Notes: generated by a model from the sequence alone, not told the origin. DNA of 54,897 nt from Flavobacteriales bacterium (GCA_025210295.1 JAOASC010000042.1:1-54897); one strand, 5' to 3'; positions 35,100 through 46,000 are shown, counted from the first letter of the stretch. Made by a program: numbers and translations.

Positions 35100-35475
35100 G
35101 AAGTAGATAAGCGTCAAACAATAAGTTTTTTAATAGAGGCTCTTTCGAAAAAAGTGATGAGTTCTAAAAATACTTTTGCATTGCTGGTTTCAATAATTTA
35201 TTCCCCTGTCAATCTTGTCAACGTCATCTATCATGACTTACAGCTTATTGCAGAATTTCTTTTTTACAACTCCAAGCGTTTAACCGTTAATAAATAAAAA
35301 TCAACCTTTCCTTATTTCTTGCACAGTTGATTTAAATATTTTTCGTATTTTGGCTCACTGTAAAAAACAAGATAAGGGTTAAGCCTTATTTTTACAGGAA
35401 ATTTTAATTAGTAAAGTAATAATAAAAACAAAAATCAGGCGTTTAAAAACGCAGGAGAGAACAAAAATTAAAACG
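35100..35475 (+). promoter_or_regulatory. Gene-poor region with exbB leader
   Basis: 376 bases without a gene. It contains a perfect TAnnTTTG (TACTTTTG, 35171-35178) of unknown use, a probable exbB -7 element (TATTTTGG, 35346-35353, seven of eight), a bulged hairpin at 35358-35397 and a small stem at 35439-35452. An AGGAGAG stretch (35453-35459) is 16 bases before the exbB ATG, too far for an ordinary Shine-Dalgarno. No small protein gene was seen. Confidence 0.5.
35358..35397 (+). other. Bulged hairpin in the exbB leader
   Basis: An outer stem of 8 bp (CTGTAAAA with TTTTACAG) and an inner stem of 6 bp (ATAAGG with CCTTAT), separated by a bulge on the left, loop GTTAAG. If transcription starts near 35358, the mRNA would begin with this structure. 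It may affect stability or expression (inference). No T-run follows, so it is not a plain terminator. Confidence 0.5.
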
Positions 35476-36228
35476 ATGAAAAAACTATTTGGATTTTTAG
35501 CCGTAGGGGTATTTTCGATTACAAATGTTTCAGTAGCATTAGCTCAAGATGCAGCAGAAAAAGCAGCGGAAGTAGAAGAAAAAGCAGTTCCGATTACACA
35601 AATGATTAAACAAAAGTTTATTGAGGGTGGACCTGAGTTTATGGCATTTGTTTTAATTTGTTTAATTCTAGGATTGGCATTTGCTATCGAGAGAATTATT
35701 TACTTAAACTTGGCAACAACAAACTCAACAAAATTATTACAAAAAATCGAAGGAGCTTTAGCTTCTGGAGGTGTTGAAGAAGCTAAGGAAGTTTGTAGAA
35801 ATACAAGAGGTCCAGTAGCAAGTATCTTTTACCAAGGATTAGAACGTTCTTCTGAAGGAGTTGAGATGGCTGAAAAAGCAGTTGTTTCTTACGGAAGTGT
35901 TCAAATGGGATTGTTAGAAAAAGGGTTGTCATGGATTGGACTATTTATCGCACTTGCACCAATGCTTGGATTTATGGGAACGGTAATCGGGATGATTCAA
36001 ACGTTTGATAAAATTCAAAGTGCACAAGGAGAAGTTAATCCATCTGATTTAGCAGGAGGTATTAAAGTAGCCTTAATTACAACAGTATCAGGTTTGATCG
36101 TAGCGATTATCCTTCAAATCTTTTACAACTACATCGTATCAAAAATTGATGCTTTAGTTAACCAAATGGAAGATGCTTCTATTTCGTTAATTGATTTATT
36201 AGTAAAACACGATTTATCTAAGAAGTAA
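35476..36228 (+). CDS. exbB: ExbB/TolQ/MotA-family proton channel protein
   Basis: A 250-residue subunit that with ExbD uses the proton motive force to drive TonB-type transport. An N-terminal signal-like segment (1-23, ALAQ) and a charged stretch precede the first core transmembrane helix (about 53-75); the other two lie about 152-177 and 195-217, and the channel motif GFMGTVIGMIQTF is at about 163-175. It leads an operon ExbB, 4-TM protein, ExbD, ExbD. There is no TonB gene here, so the partner TonB is elsewhere. Confidence 0.92.
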   Translation: MKKLFGFLAVGVFSITNVSVALAQDAAEKAAEVEEKAVPITQMIKQKFIEGGPEFMAFVLICLILGLAFAIERIIYLNLATTNSTKLLQKIEGALASGGVEEAKEVCRNTRGPVASIFYQGLERSSEGVEMAEKAVVSYGSVQMGLLEKGLSWIGLFIALAPMLGFMGTVIGMIQTFDKIQSAQGEVNPSDLAGGIKVALITTVSGLIVAIILQIFYNYIVSKIDALVNQMEDASISLIDLLVKHDLSKK

Positions 36229-36287
36229 TTAGCCTTAAGTGGGTTAATTCGTTCAATAATTGTTTTTATTAATTAAATAGATAAAAG

Positions 36288-36899
36288 ATGAATAATAATA
36301 TTTTTAACATAGGTCTAAAGGTTGTCGTTGCAATCATCATACTTATTGGTTCTGTTATGACAGTAGGTATTGTTCAAGGAGGTAACCCTTCTGCATACGA
36401 CGATCAAGATATTCAAAAGCTTGGACAAGAAGTTGCGATTGAGCAAGGAAAAAGCGATGAGTTGACACAAGCAGAATTAGACCGTTTTATCTTAGAAGAA
36501 GGGCTTAAGATAAAAGAACAAAGAGAAAAAGAAGTACAAGAGAGTGTTGATTCAATTATGAACTTTACATTCTACCTGTTAGGAGCAGTAGTCGTGGTGT
36601 TATTATTAGGAACATTACTTTCAGTTGCAGGAGACTTTAAAAAGTATTTGGTGGGAATTATCAGTACAGTTGCGTTCCTAATTTTATTGTATGCAATTTA
36701 TGCTAGTACTGGTTCAGAAGTTCCTGAAGCGTACGTTGCTATGGAAAATGTAAGAGCTGCCGACGATCCTGCTTATGTAAAAATGTTTACTGAAGGAAAT
36801 TGGAAAATGGTAAGTGCTGCATATACTACATCTGTATTGCTAATTGGTGTAGCCATTTTAGCATGGATAGCAGGAGCAGTGATGAAAATCGTTAAATAA
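36288..36899 (+). CDS. Hypothetical 4-TM membrane protein in the ExbBD operon
   Basis: A 203-residue membrane protein of unknown function. Helices lie at about 9-27, 91-111, 118-138 and 180-200; the loop between the first and second (28-90) is highly charged and helical (a possible coiled coil), the one between the third and fourth (139-179) shorter. It lies between exbB and exbD (59 and 10 bases), so it may be an accessory part of the motor. It has no resemblance I recognise to GldL or TonB. Confidence 0.7.
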   Translation: MNNNIFNIGLKVVVAIIILIGSVMTVGIVQGGNPSAYDDQDIQKLGQEVAIEQGKSDELTQAELDRFILEEGLKIKEQREKEVQESVDSIMNFTFYLLGAVVVVLLLGTLLSVAGDFKKYLVGIISTVAFLILLYAIYASTGSEVPEAYVAMENVRAADDPAYVKMFTEGNWKMVSAAYTTSVLLIGVAILAWIAGAVMKIVK

Positions 36900-36909
36900 T
36901 TAGAGAAGA

Positions 36910-37602
36910 ATGGCAAGAGAAATCGAAGAAATAAATGCGAGTTCAATGGCAGATATAGCATTTTTGTTGCTAATCTTTTTCATTGTAACGCAAACATTAT
37001 TAAGGGAAAAAGTTCTAGAAGAACGTTTGCCTCAGCGTGTTCCTGAGAATCAAATTCCTCCAAAGGTGATGCCTAAAGATGTATTGGAAATTGTAGCCAA
37101 TAGAAAGGATCAGATCTTATTGGAAAGAGAACTTGCTGAAATTGAAGATATAAAAGAGAAAGTACGTGAGTTTTATGTACACCCTAAATCTTCAGCAAAT
37201 TGGCCTACTTTAACAAGAATCACTCAAGCTGGTGTAAAGGATAGTATTGCTAAACTAAAAGCATATATTGCTCAAGGAGAAGATCAATACGACGACGAGC
37301 TTGAAAAGATGGAAGGGAAATTGAAGACCATTGAATTGGTTGGAGAGTATGATGAGTTGGCTAAAGAAGGAATGGTAACGATTCAGTTGGATAACTCTAC
37401 AAAATTCGAAACTTACTTAAAAGTATTGGATCAAATTATGTTAGGTCTAAATGAGTTAAGAGATGAGCTAAGTAGAGAGAAGTTTAACATTCCGTATGAT
37501 AAGTTAAATGAGGCCAACGAAGAGGATAGAGAGAAGTTAAAAGCTTTGCGAACTGTTTATCCTAAGAAGATAATGAAAGCTAAGAATGTTAATACACAAT
37601 AA
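36910..37602 (+). CDS. exbD: ExbD/TolR-like protein, long form
   Basis: A 230-residue ExbD. A single N-terminal transmembrane helix (about 12-31) carries the proton-relay Asp D15 in SMADIAFLL. The periplasmic part is longer than E. coli ExbD (141 residues), with an acidic helical insert (about 80-150) before the normal peptidoglycan/TonB-interaction fold. The second ExbD follows after 13 bases; the two could form a heteromeric channel. Confidence 0.88.
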   Translation: MAREIEEINASSMADIAFLLLIFFIVTQTLLREKVLEERLPQRVPENQIPPKVMPKDVLEIVANRKDQILLERELAEIEDIKEKVREFYVHPKSSANWPTLTRITQAGVKDSIAKLKAYIAQGEDQYDDELEKMEGKLKTIELVGEYDELAKEGMVTIQLDNSTKFETYLKVLDQIMLGLNELRDELSREKFNIPYDKLNEANEEDREKLKALRTVYPKKIMKAKNVNTQ

Positions 37603-37615
37603 AAAATAGTAGATT

Positions 37616-38077
37616 ATGTCAAAATTTTCGAAAGGTAAAAAGCGTAAAGAACCTGCTATTTCAACAGCGTCTCTTCCTGATATTGTATTTATGTTACTGT
37701 TTTTCTTTATGGTAACCACTACAAGTAAGGAGCCAGAAAGACCAATTATTGTAAAAAAAGCGACAGCTTCAGCAGTAACAAAGTTGCAAAAAGCAGATAA
37801 CCTTATTTTTAACTATTGGATAGGAAAACCATTAGATAAAAATAAAGGAACATCTACAAGGGTATTCTTAGATGATCAATTTGTTCCGAATATGTCTTAT
37901 ATCAGAACATACCTGAAAGATAAAAGAGAAGGGAATAAAGAAATCTGGAATTCAAGAGCCTATAATAACTTTAAAGTAGATGTTGAAACAGAAATGAGAG
38001 TTGTGAAAGGTGTACAAGACGAATTGCGTGAGCAAGACGCTCTAAAAGTAATTTATTCGGTAAACGAAGCACGATAA
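37616..38077 (+). CDS. exbD: ExbD/TolR-like protein, second copy
   Basis: A 153-residue ExbD paralogue. After a very basic N-terminus (KGKKRKEP) its transmembrane helix (about 20-36) carries D22 in LPDIVFMLLFF. The C-terminal half lies in the periplasm. It differs strongly from the first copy in its periplasmic part, so the copies are not a recent duplication. Last gene of the operon, followed by a terminator. Confidence 0.88.
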   Translation: MSKFSKGKKRKEPAISTASLPDIVFMLLFFFMVTTTSKEPERPIIVKKATASAVTKLQKADNLIFNYWIGKPLDKNKGTSTRVFLDDQFVPNMSYIRTYLKDKREGNKEIWNSRAYNNFKVDVETEMRVVKGVQDELREQDALKVIYSVNEAR

Positions 38078-38102
38078 TCAACAATAAGTTTTATATAAAT
38101 CT

Positions 38103-38134
38103 AATGCTCTAGCCTTTTGGTTAGAGCATTTTTG
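38103..38134 (+). terminator. Rho-independent terminator of the exbBD operon
   Basis: A 9-bp stem (38103-38111 with 38122-38130), loop of ten bases and a T-rich tail, 26 bases after the second exbD stop. Confidence 0.88.
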
Positions 38135-38144
38135 TTTAGTTTTG
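38116..38144 (+). promoter_or_regulatory. Promoter of tatC
   Basis: TTTG at 38116-38119 and TAGTTTTG at 38137-38144 with a 17-base spacer. The -33 part lies in the terminator loop, so the two signals overlap. The leader to the ATG at 38202 is about 50 bases. Confidence 0.55.
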
Positions 38145-38201
38145 TTAGTGACAAAATTATTGAAATAAGGTTCTAGTTACTACAGTAGAACATGAAATCA
38201 A

Positions 38202-39008
38202 ATGGAGGAGTTAGAAAATGATAAAGAAATGTCCTTCTTAGGACACTTGGAAGAGCTAAGGTGGCGTTTGGTAAAGTCAGCAATAGGTATAGTTGCAGTA
38301 GCTATTTTACTGTTTATATTTACCAAGCCAATAGTTAGTGCTGTTTATATCAAAATGGCCGATTCTAATTTTCCAACTTATCGCTTTTTCTGCTGGTTAT
38401 CTAACTTAGTAGGAATGGGAGATACCTTGTGTGGTGTAGATATCCCTATACAATGGCAGTCAACAGAAATGACAGCCCAGTTTTCAACCAATATGTATTT
38501 CGCAATTGTAGGGGGAATTATTATAACCTTTCCTTTTACTTTTTATCAGTTATGGCAATTTTTTAAGCCAGCATTAAAAGAATCAGAGTTAAAAGTTTCT
38601 AAAGGAATTGTTTTTTGGAGTTCTTTATTATTTTTCTTTGGAGTTCTATTTGGCTATTACGTTGTTAGTCCATTAACAGTGCAGTTTTTTGGTAGCTTTC
38701 AAATGACAGATGAAGTGAAGAATATTATTACCATTAATAGCTATTTATCTTTAATTACCACAACAACTTTATTTAGTGGAGTGTTCTTTGAATTGCCCAT
38801 TGTCATTTATATCCTTACGCGTATAGGCGTGATAGGATCAAAACTCTTAAAGACCTATAGAAAACATGCGCTGATAGGAATCTTAATTTTATCAGCAATA
38901 ATTACCCCACCAGATATCATTAGCCAGGTTATCGTAACCTTTCCAATCCTTATTATGTATGAAATTGGGATATTAGTAGCTAGACGTGTCGAAAAACAAT
39001 CAAAATAA
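38202..39008 (+). CDS. tatC: Sec-independent protein translocase subunit TatC
   Basis: The receptor subunit of the twin-arginine pathway, exporting folded proteins. The 268 residues have six transmembrane helices; the N-terminal motif FLGHLEELRWRLVKS and the conserved FxxG / ELPIV region are present. tatA/tatB are not in the window. Its end overlaps the next gene by 23 bases. Confidence 0.95.
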   Translation: MEELENDKEMSFLGHLEELRWRLVKSAIGIVAVAILLFIFTKPIVSAVYIKMADSNFPTYRFFCWLSNLVGMGDTLCGVDIPIQWQSTEMTAQFSTNMYFAIVGGIIITFPFTFYQLWQFFKPALKESELKVSKGIVFWSSLLFFFGVLFGYYVVSPLTVQFFGSFQMTDEVKNIITINSYLSLITTTTLFSGVFFELPIVIYILTRIGVIGSKLLKTYRKHALIGILILSAIITPPDIISQVIVTFPILIMYEIGILVARRVEKQSK

Positions 39009-41484
39009 CTTGAATACTCGTTTGAAATACTTGATTTTACTTCAGTTGTGCTTACTAACTGCAGTATTGTATGCTCAAAAGACTGAGGTGTCAGGAATTG
39101 TTCTAGATGCTGAAAACGGAGATACCCTCCCTTTTGTTAACGTTTATTTTGTTGGAACAAAAATTGGTACAACAACAGATTTTTCGGGTCATTTTAGTAT
39201 TGATACATATTATGCTTCTGATACTTTAGCAGCATCCTTTGTTGGATATAAAACCGCTAAAATCAAGATAAAAAAAGATACCAAACAAGAAGTAGTGTTT
39301 CGCCTAGAGTCTGCAATAGAAGCACTGCCAGAAGTTGTAATCAACCCTACCGGTAATCCAGCCCACCCAATACTAAGAAATGTTATCCAGTATAAAGAAG
39401 CAAACAATAGAGAGAAGTTAGATGCCTATCAATACGAAGTTTATAATAAGCTAGAATTTGATATTAACAATATGTCTGAAAAGTTTAAGAATCGAAAAAT
39501 GTTTAAAAAATTCGATTTTATTTTTGACAATATTGATACGACCAAAGAAAAAGATTATTTACCTGTTTTTATCACTGAAAGTATTTCCGATTTATATTAC
39601 CGAAGAAAACCTAAAGCAGAAAAAGAATACATCAAGGCCTCTCGAGTATCTGGAGTTAGCAATCAAAGTGTTGCTCAGTTTACAGGGGATATGTATCAGC
39701 AAGTAAACTTGTACGAAAATTTTGTTTCAATTTTTGGTAAAAACTTTATCAGCCCCATAGCCAATCAAGGATTGTTATCCTATCGTTATTACTTGATAGA
39801 TAGTTTGTTTATAGATAATAATTGGTGCTACGAAATCCAGTTTGTCCCACGTCGAAAAAGGGAAATGACACTAGAGGGTACCATGTGGATTAACGATACA
39901 ACATACGCCATTAAAAAAATACAAGGGAAAATTTCACCAGATGCCAATATAAACTTTGTAAAAGATCTCCAGTTTAAACAGTTGTATACAAAAGTCAATA
40001 ATGAAGCTTGGATGCTTAAAGACGATGATCTGTTTATTGATTTTGTTATCGCAGATAAACAAATGGGGTTTTATGGTCAAAAGCATGCAAGCTATAAAAA
40101 TATAGTAGTGAATGAAGTTAAAGAAGACAATTTTTATGAAGGGTTAGAGCGTATAACCTTATTGGATAGTGCTGATGACCGCTCTGAAAAATATTGGGAT
40201 ACACACCGTCATGATTCTTTAACAGACAATCAAAAAGGGATTTATCAGATGATAGATACGTTGTCTAACCTCCCAATTATTACAACCTATGTAGATATTA
40301 TTCAAACCCTGGTTTCGGGCTATAAAGTCATAGGTAACTTTGAAATTGGTCCTTACTCAAGTATGTACAGTTATAATGAAGTGGAAGGTTCAAGATTGCG
40401 ATTAGGCGTAAGAACAAGTAATAATTTCAGTAAAATGATTGAGCTTTCAGGTTTTGTGGCTTATGGATTAAGAGATGAAAAGATTAAATACGGAGTAGGA
40501 ACACGTTTTTTTATTACCAAAAAACCCCGGCAAATGATGCGCCTGGTGTATAAAAATGATATCGAACAAATTGGATTAAGTTCAAACGCATTTAACAGTT
40601 CAAACGCTATTACCACGTTTATTGTTCGTAATCCAATTAACCGTTTGGTCTTTAATGAAGATTATAGAGTAAGCTATGAACGTGAATGGTTGAAAGGGTT
40701 TTCTACTACACTATTATTAAGAAACAACAGAATAGAACCGCTAGGTATTATTAACTTTCAGAAGACAAACCCGCAAACAGGTGAGGTCAATCAAATAAAA
40801 GATATTACAACGTCAGAAGTTACATTGTATACCCGTTTTGCACGTAATGAAGAGTTTTTGGCAGGAGAATTTGACCGAATAAGTTTAGGAACTAAACACC
40901 CAACATTTACATTAAACTATACCTATGGAATGAAAGGCGTGCTTAAAAGTGATTATGAATATCATAAATTGATTTTAGGCTATAAGCATAAGCTAAGATT
41001 AGGATTTTTAGGAGTACTAAATTACTCTGGTGAAATCGGTAAAGTTTTTGGCGCAGCACCTTATCCTTTGTTAGAGGTGCATCAAGGAAATGAAAGTTTT
41101 GTTGCAAATAATATGGCTTACAACATGATGAATATTCTAGAGTTTGTGAGTGATGAATATGTAAGTGGAAATATTGAACATCACTTGAATGGACTAATTT
41201 TTAATAAAGTTCCATTGCTTAGAAAGTTAAAGTGGAGAGAAGTAGGAGGAGTAAAAGGAATCTGGGGTAAATTAAATAATGCCAGCTTAATGGAAATGGA
41301 TTTACCAGCTTATACTTCGACCTTACAAACAAAACCTTACTTAGAAGCTTTTGCAGGTGTTGAAAATATCTTTAAAGTCATGAGGGTTGACTTAATGTGG
41401 CGATTGAATTATTTGGATAATGAATTCAATGGAATAAAGGTTAATCGACTTGGGATAAGAAGTAAACTACAATTCACTTTTTAA
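38986..41484 (+). CDS. DUF5686 outer-membrane protein with carboxypeptidase-like domain
   Basis: An 832-residue protein. The start is GTG at 38986, or TTG at 39010 just after the tatC stop. Signal peptide to about residue 31 (LYAQ); a CarboxypepD_reg-like beta-sandwich (about 33-110), ending FRLES; the rest is DUF5686, a beta-barrel type domain ending in an aromatic residue (LQFTF), typical of outer-membrane proteins. The protein resembles, but is not, a TonB-dependent receptor: the plug is lacking. The cell role is unknown. Confidence 0.85.
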   Translation: MSKNNQNNLNTRLKYLILLQLCLLTAVLYAQKTEVSGIVLDAENGDTLPFVNVYFVGTKIGTTTDFSGHFSIDTYYASDTLAASFVGYKTAKIKIKKDTKQEVVFRLESAIEALPEVVINPTGNPAHPILRNVIQYKEANNREKLDAYQYEVYNKLEFDINNMSEKFKNRKMFKKFDFIFDNIDTTKEKDYLPVFITESISDLYYRRKPKAEKEYIKASRVSGVSNQSVAQFTGDMYQQVNLYENFVSIFGKNFISPIANQGLLSYRYYLIDSLFIDNNWCYEIQFVPRRKREMTLEGTMWINDTTYAIKKIQGKISPDANINFVKDLQFKQLYTKVNNEAWMLKDDDLFIDFVIADKQMGFYGQKHASYKNIVVNEVKEDNFYEGLERITLLDSADDRSEKYWDTHRHDSLTDNQKGIYQMIDTLSNLPIITTYVDIIQTLVSGYKVIGNFEIGPYSSMYSYNEVEGSRLRLGVRTSNNFSKMIELSGFVAYGLRDEKIKYGVGTRFFITKKPRQMMRLVYKNDIEQIGLSSNAFNSSNAITTFIVRNPINRLVFNEDYRVSYEREWLKGFSTTLLLRNNRIEPLGIINFQKTNPQTGEVNQIKDITTSEVTLYTRFARNEEFLAGEFDRISLGTKHPTFTLNYTYGMKGVLKSDYEYHKLILGYKHKLRLGFLGVLNYSGEIGKVFGAAPYPLLEVHQGNESFVANNMAYNMMNILEFVSDEYVSGNIEHHLNGLIFNKVPLLRKLKWREVGGVKGIWGKLNNASLMEMDLPAYTSTLQTKPYLEAFAGVENIFKVMRVDLMWRLNYLDNEFNGIKVNRLGIRSKLQFTF

Positions 41485-41497
41485 AGAAACTTGTATT

Positions 41498-42238
41498 ATG
41501 AAATTAAGAACAGAAGAAATTAAAAAAGCCTATAAAGGACGACAAGTTGTAAAAGGAATAACAGTTGAAGTTAATCAAGGAGAGATTATTGGTCTTCTCG
41601 GCCCAAATGGAGCAGGTAAAACCACTTCTTTTTATATGATTGTAGGGTTGGTTAAACCAGATACCGGAAAAGTTTTTTTAGACGATACAGAGATTACCAA
41701 AGTTCCGATGTATAAGCGTGCAAAAATGGGAATTGGATACTTGCCGCAAGAGGTTTCTGTTTTTAGAAAATTAAGTGTAGAAGATAATATTCTGTCAATT
41801 CTTCAAATGACTGACCTAACCAAAAAACAACAAAAAGAACGTTTGGAGGAATTAATAGAAGAATTTAGTTTAGGTCACGTAAGAAAAAACTTAGGAGAAA
41901 AACTTTCAGGAGGAGAAAAACGACGTACAGAGATTGCTAGAGGATTGGCCGTAAATCCAAATTTTGTATTGTTAGATGAACCTTTCGCTGGAGTAGATCC
42001 TATTGCAGTAGAGGATATTCAAAGTATTGTGTTAAAACTTAGAAAAAAGAATATAGGGATATTAATTACTGACCATAATGTACAAGAAACATTGTCGATT
42101 GTTGATAGAGCTTATTTGATGTTCGAAGGAGCGATATTAAAGTCTGGAACAGCTGAAGAACTAGCAGTGGATGAACAAGTTAAAAAAGTGTATTTAGGTC
42201 AACATTTTGAACTAAAGAAAAAGGTGTTTGAAGATTAA
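41498..42238 (+). CDS. lptB: LPS export ABC transporter ATP-binding protein
   Basis: The ATPase of the LptB2FG complex, which takes lipopolysaccharide from the inner membrane to the outer membrane. The Walker [10 protein letters not shown], signature [14 protein letters not shown], Walker [12 protein letters not shown] and the H-loop His in TDHNVQ are all present; 246 residues is normal. It follows the DUF5686 gene after 13 bases and connects with the lipid A genes at 21-24 kb. Confidence 0.95.
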   Translation: MKLRTEEIKKAYKGRQVVKGITVEVNQGEIIGLLGPNGAGKTTSFYMIVGLVKPDTGKVFLDDTEITKVPMYKRAKMGIGYLPQEVSVFRKLSVEDNILSILQMTDLTKKQQKERLEELIEEFSLGHVRKNLGEKLSGGEKRRTEIARGLAVNPNFVLLDEPFAGVDPIAVEDIQSIVLKLRKKNIGILITDHNVQETLSIVDRAYLMFEGAILKSGTAEELAVDEQVKKVYLGQHFELKKKVFED

Positions 42239-42257
42239 TTATTATTGAAGTTTTTTT

Positions 42258-42321
42258 ACGATATATTCTGTCAGTTCGAGTGAATTTCGATAGAAATATA
42301 TATTGATAAATATACGAGTTA
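42258..42321. repeat. Possible dispersed intergenic repeat
   Basis: The stretch TCAGTTCGAGTGAATTTCGA with a small ATTTC-GATA-GAAAT stem resembles, from memory, short repeats found many times in intergenic regions of Bacteroidota. Only one copy is in the window, so repetition cannot be shown here. Confidence 0.35.
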
Positions 42322-42331
42322 AACGACTAAT

Positions 42332-43021
42332 ATGGCGTTAATTTTAAATATAGAAACAGCAACTAAAGTCTGTTCAGTTGCATTAGCAAAAGAAGGTAAA
42401 ACAATTGGAGTAAAAGAAGCATTAGGGGTTCAGTATATCCATTCAGAAAAATTGACTGTTTTTATAGAGGAGTTAATAGCAGAATCAGCATATAGTCTTC
42501 AAGATTTAGATGCTGTTTGCGTTAGCAAAGGGCCAGGTTCATATACAGGGTTAAGAATTGGAGTTTCAAGTGCAAAAGGATTGTGCTATGCTTTAAAAAT
42601 ACCATTGTTAGCAGTAGATTCGTTAACAGTATTGGGAGCGCGTTTTGTTCAGTTAAGTGCTGTCAAGCAAAATGTCATATTATACCCCATGATCGATGCT
42701 AGAAGAATGGAGGTGTTTACTCAAAAAATGCAAGCCGATTTACAAGTAATAACGCCAATAGAAGCCAAGATTATCGACGAAAACTCTTTTACTGAATATT
42801 CCGAACCTGTTTATCTTTTTGGTGATGGAGCCAATAAGCTTGCTGAAACCTTTAAACAGCCCAATATTAAAGTTTTAGGAGGTATTGAAACCAGTGCAAG
42901 AGGAATGGAAGCTATTTCTTATCAGAAGTATTTAGATAAAGATTTTGAAGATGTCGCCTATTTTGAACCTTACTATCTAAAAGAATTTATCGCTATTCCG
43001 AGTAAAAAGAAATTGTTGTAA
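42332..43021 (+). CDS. tsaB: tRNA threonylcarbamoyladenosine synthesis protein TsaB
   Basis: A scaffold and partner of TsaD in forming t6A37 on ANN-reading tRNAs. The 229 residues are of ASKHA fold; the N-terminal ILNIETATKVCSVAL and the KGPGSYTGLRIGVSSAKGL motif (about 66-84) are hallmarks. Monocistronic by position, with an unrecognised promoter in the repeat-like region upstream and a terminator downstream. Confidence 0.93.
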   Translation: MALILNIETATKVCSVALAKEGKTIGVKEALGVQYIHSEKLTVFIEELIAESAYSLQDLDAVCVSKGPGSYTGLRIGVSSAKGLCYALKIPLLAVDSLTVLGARFVQLSAVKQNVILYPMIDARRMEVFTQKMQADLQVITPIEAKIIDENSFTEYSEPVYLFGDGANKLAETFKQPNIKVLGGIETSARGMEAISYQKYLDKDFEDVAYFEPYYLKEFIAIPSKKKLL

Positions 43022-43031
43022 GATAGCTCAA

Positions 43032-43068
43032 TAAAAAGCCTCAATAAGCATTAAACTCATTGAGGCTT
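43032..43068. terminator. Bidirectional terminator between tsaB and the A2M gene
   Basis: A perfect 10-bp stem (43036-43045 with 43059-43068) with a 13-base loop between two convergent genes. The T-run is on the minus-strand side (A at 43033-43037), so it serves the macroglobulin gene best. Confidence 0.85.
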
Positions 43069-43089
43069 ATCAATTATATTAACGATCAA

Positions 43090-46000
43090 TTATTTTACAA
43101 CTTCTACCCATTGACCTTTAGTTCTAACGAAGAAGTCGTTGTCGTACATTGCTTCAGCTTGTACACCAGATAAATAATATTTACCGAGGTAAGAAGCATT
43201 CAACTGAATTTTAAATGTTTTCGACTTTTTGCTACCTAAATCAAAGTAATAATGTACGCGATCATCTCGGATATCTGTATAGGCAACACTGTTATTTTGT
43301 CCAGCGCTACTGCCATAATCAGTGAATCTAGTATTGATGATTTCCCAACCAGATGGGAACGTTTGCGTTAAGGCAATATCCCTTACATATTCATACTTCA
43401 AATTAGTAATCGTTACGTTAGCAATAACCGTTGTTCCTTGAGTTAATTCATCTACAGCAATTGCATTACCATCTTTATCTTCATAATGAATACTAACATC
43501 AAAACCTCTTGATTCAGCTAATTCCTCACCTAATGGAAGAATTCCAGAAGTAATGATACGCGCATAAACAGTATTGTCTTTACTGTTGTTGATTGTAATA
43601 GCGTTTGCTCCTTCATGAATGGCTAAGTCTCGAACAGCAATTGCATTTTTAGTTGTAATCTTAACTGATTTTCCACCATTAGTACTGTAAGAAATAGCCA
43701 ATGATTTTCCTCCCCCTTTTTCTACCATTTTCGCCATAGCTAACAAGCTGTAGGCAGTTGTTTGGGTGCTCATCCAACTATCAGAAGATAAGTCCTTAGC
43801 AATGTATTCGGCAAGTTCACGTTTTTGTTTGTTGTTGGTTAAGACCATTGTTTCTAAAGCCATTGCTCTATTTCGATCAACAGAACCATAAGTATAATAG
43901 CTGTAGTTGGATGGTTTAAAGTGAATATTAGCTGTTCTTCCTATTTGCTGAGCAGCATCACTTTGACGAGCAATTGCATAAGCAGCAGCTAATCGCCACT
44001 TGGCCTCATTAGAAATCTCTGTAAATTCTTTTAATCGGTTCATAGAAGATAAATCAGGTTTACCAGCTAAAGCTAAGGTGTATAAGCGGTAAGCCTGAGC
44101 TAAATCACTGTTGTAATGCTGGTAACTTGGACGCCAAGCTCTAGCTTGTTTTTGTTGGTATTTAATCCAGTTGTTTTTAAACGTTAAAGGAAGCGCATAA
44201 CCTTTTTTCTCAGCTTCTAATAAAAAGTGTCCAGCGTAACTTGTTCCCCAATCGTTAGGGTTACGATCGCCAATCCAATAGCCCATTCCTCCATCAGCAG
44301 TTTGGAAACGTCCTAAGCGATCAATTCCTGCTTGAACATTCTTGTGTATTTCTTGTTTCTTTTGAATAGTTAAATCAAAAATATCGGCTAAGAATAACTG
44401 CGGAAATACGCTAGAAGTTGTTTGTTCAACACATCCATGAGGATATTGAATTAAGTACTGCATTCTTTTGGTAAAGTTCATAGGTGGTAATGTAGAGAAT
44501 TCAATTTCGGCTTTATTACTTCCTGCAACACCAAATGTGCTAAAGTCAACCGTTTTAGAACCGCTATTTTCTAATACAACATCTTTAAATACACTAGATT
44601 CAGGATTGGTGTTTTCTACATCAATTTCAACTTCATACGATGATTTCTCCCCACTTCCACTCGCAATGACTTCTATTTTTGCAATGCCTTCAGCTTTAGA
44701 AACATCTAAATTAAAATAGACCATCTTTTCATCAGGTTGAGAGAAAGAAAGTGTCTTGGTTTGTTCCCCAACAATTTGGATTCCTTTACTCATTTTTAAA
44801 GAAACAGAAGCACTCTTTACTTTTTTGTCCATAGCAAATACAGAAACAGGTAAGGTAACTTGTTCCCCAGGACTTAATTTACGAGGTAATGAAGCCAATA
44901 CCATTAATGGTGTTTTTACAGGCGTGGTTTCTTCCGCGTTTCCATACGCTTCAGTAGCTCTATCTCCAACAATAACCATGGTTCTTACCGACCCAACATA
45001 TTTAGGCATCATAAACTCTCTTGTTTGACTAGCTCCTGCAGCCAATTTAAAAGGTCCTTTAACCATAGCGACAGGTTTAAAACGATCTGCTTTTTTAGCT
45101 TTGTTTTTATCTAAATCACCATCTCCACCAATACCGTAAACTTGGTCCACACTTCCACTATACGCTCCAATTACATCATCAAATACATCCCAAGTTGTTA
45201 CTCCTAATGCTTCTCTTTTGTAAAACTCATCCCATGCATTTGGTGTTTTAAAACGCGTTAAGTCCAATAATCCTTCATCTACCACAGCAATAGTATAAGT
45301 CATCGCTTTTCCATCTTTTTCAGAAACTGTAATATCAAAAGATTTTTCAGGTTGAAGCTCTTTTTTCATTTTGATAATTGGATGCAATTTGGTATCAGGA
45401 TTTTCAACCAATAAAGGAATAACACCATATAGACGTAATGGAAGATCATTGGCAGTAGAGCTGTGTGGTTGCAATAAAGAAATATTCACAAAAACATTTG
45501 GAGCCATTTCTTCAGTTATAGGAAGTTCAAATGTTGTTTCTCCTTTTGCTGTTTTAATCCATTGCGTTTTTAGTACAGAACTTCCATTTTCAATGCTAAT
45601 AAGCGCATTACCATTGCTACTAGATGGGAAAGTAATTTTAGCTGTTTCACCTACATTGTAGTTGTCTTTGTCTGCCGTGAAGATTAACATACTCGCAGTT
45701 TCTTGATTTTCATCAGAATTGTTTCTCCACCAATCTCTATAGAAGTAAGTTGTTATTCCTGTGGCATGACCACTAACAGGGTCTTTAATTCGGATTAAGT
45801 AACGTCCACTTTCATCTTCAGGAATATTCACACTAAAAGAAGCTTGACCTTTATTGTTAGTAGAGACTTTAGTAGATTGGAAAGGTCTATGATTACTGCT
45901 TCCAACATATTGAGCAAGGTTGTCGTAACTTGAACTCCACCACCATCGCCATTCTACTTTATAGACCTCTACTTCTAAGTTGTTTCTAGCGATTGGATTT

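Noticed and set aside
35453..35459. AGGAGAG as Shine-Dalgarno of exbB
   Set aside because: It lies 16 bases before the ATG, beyond normal spacing, and this group generally does not use such sites.
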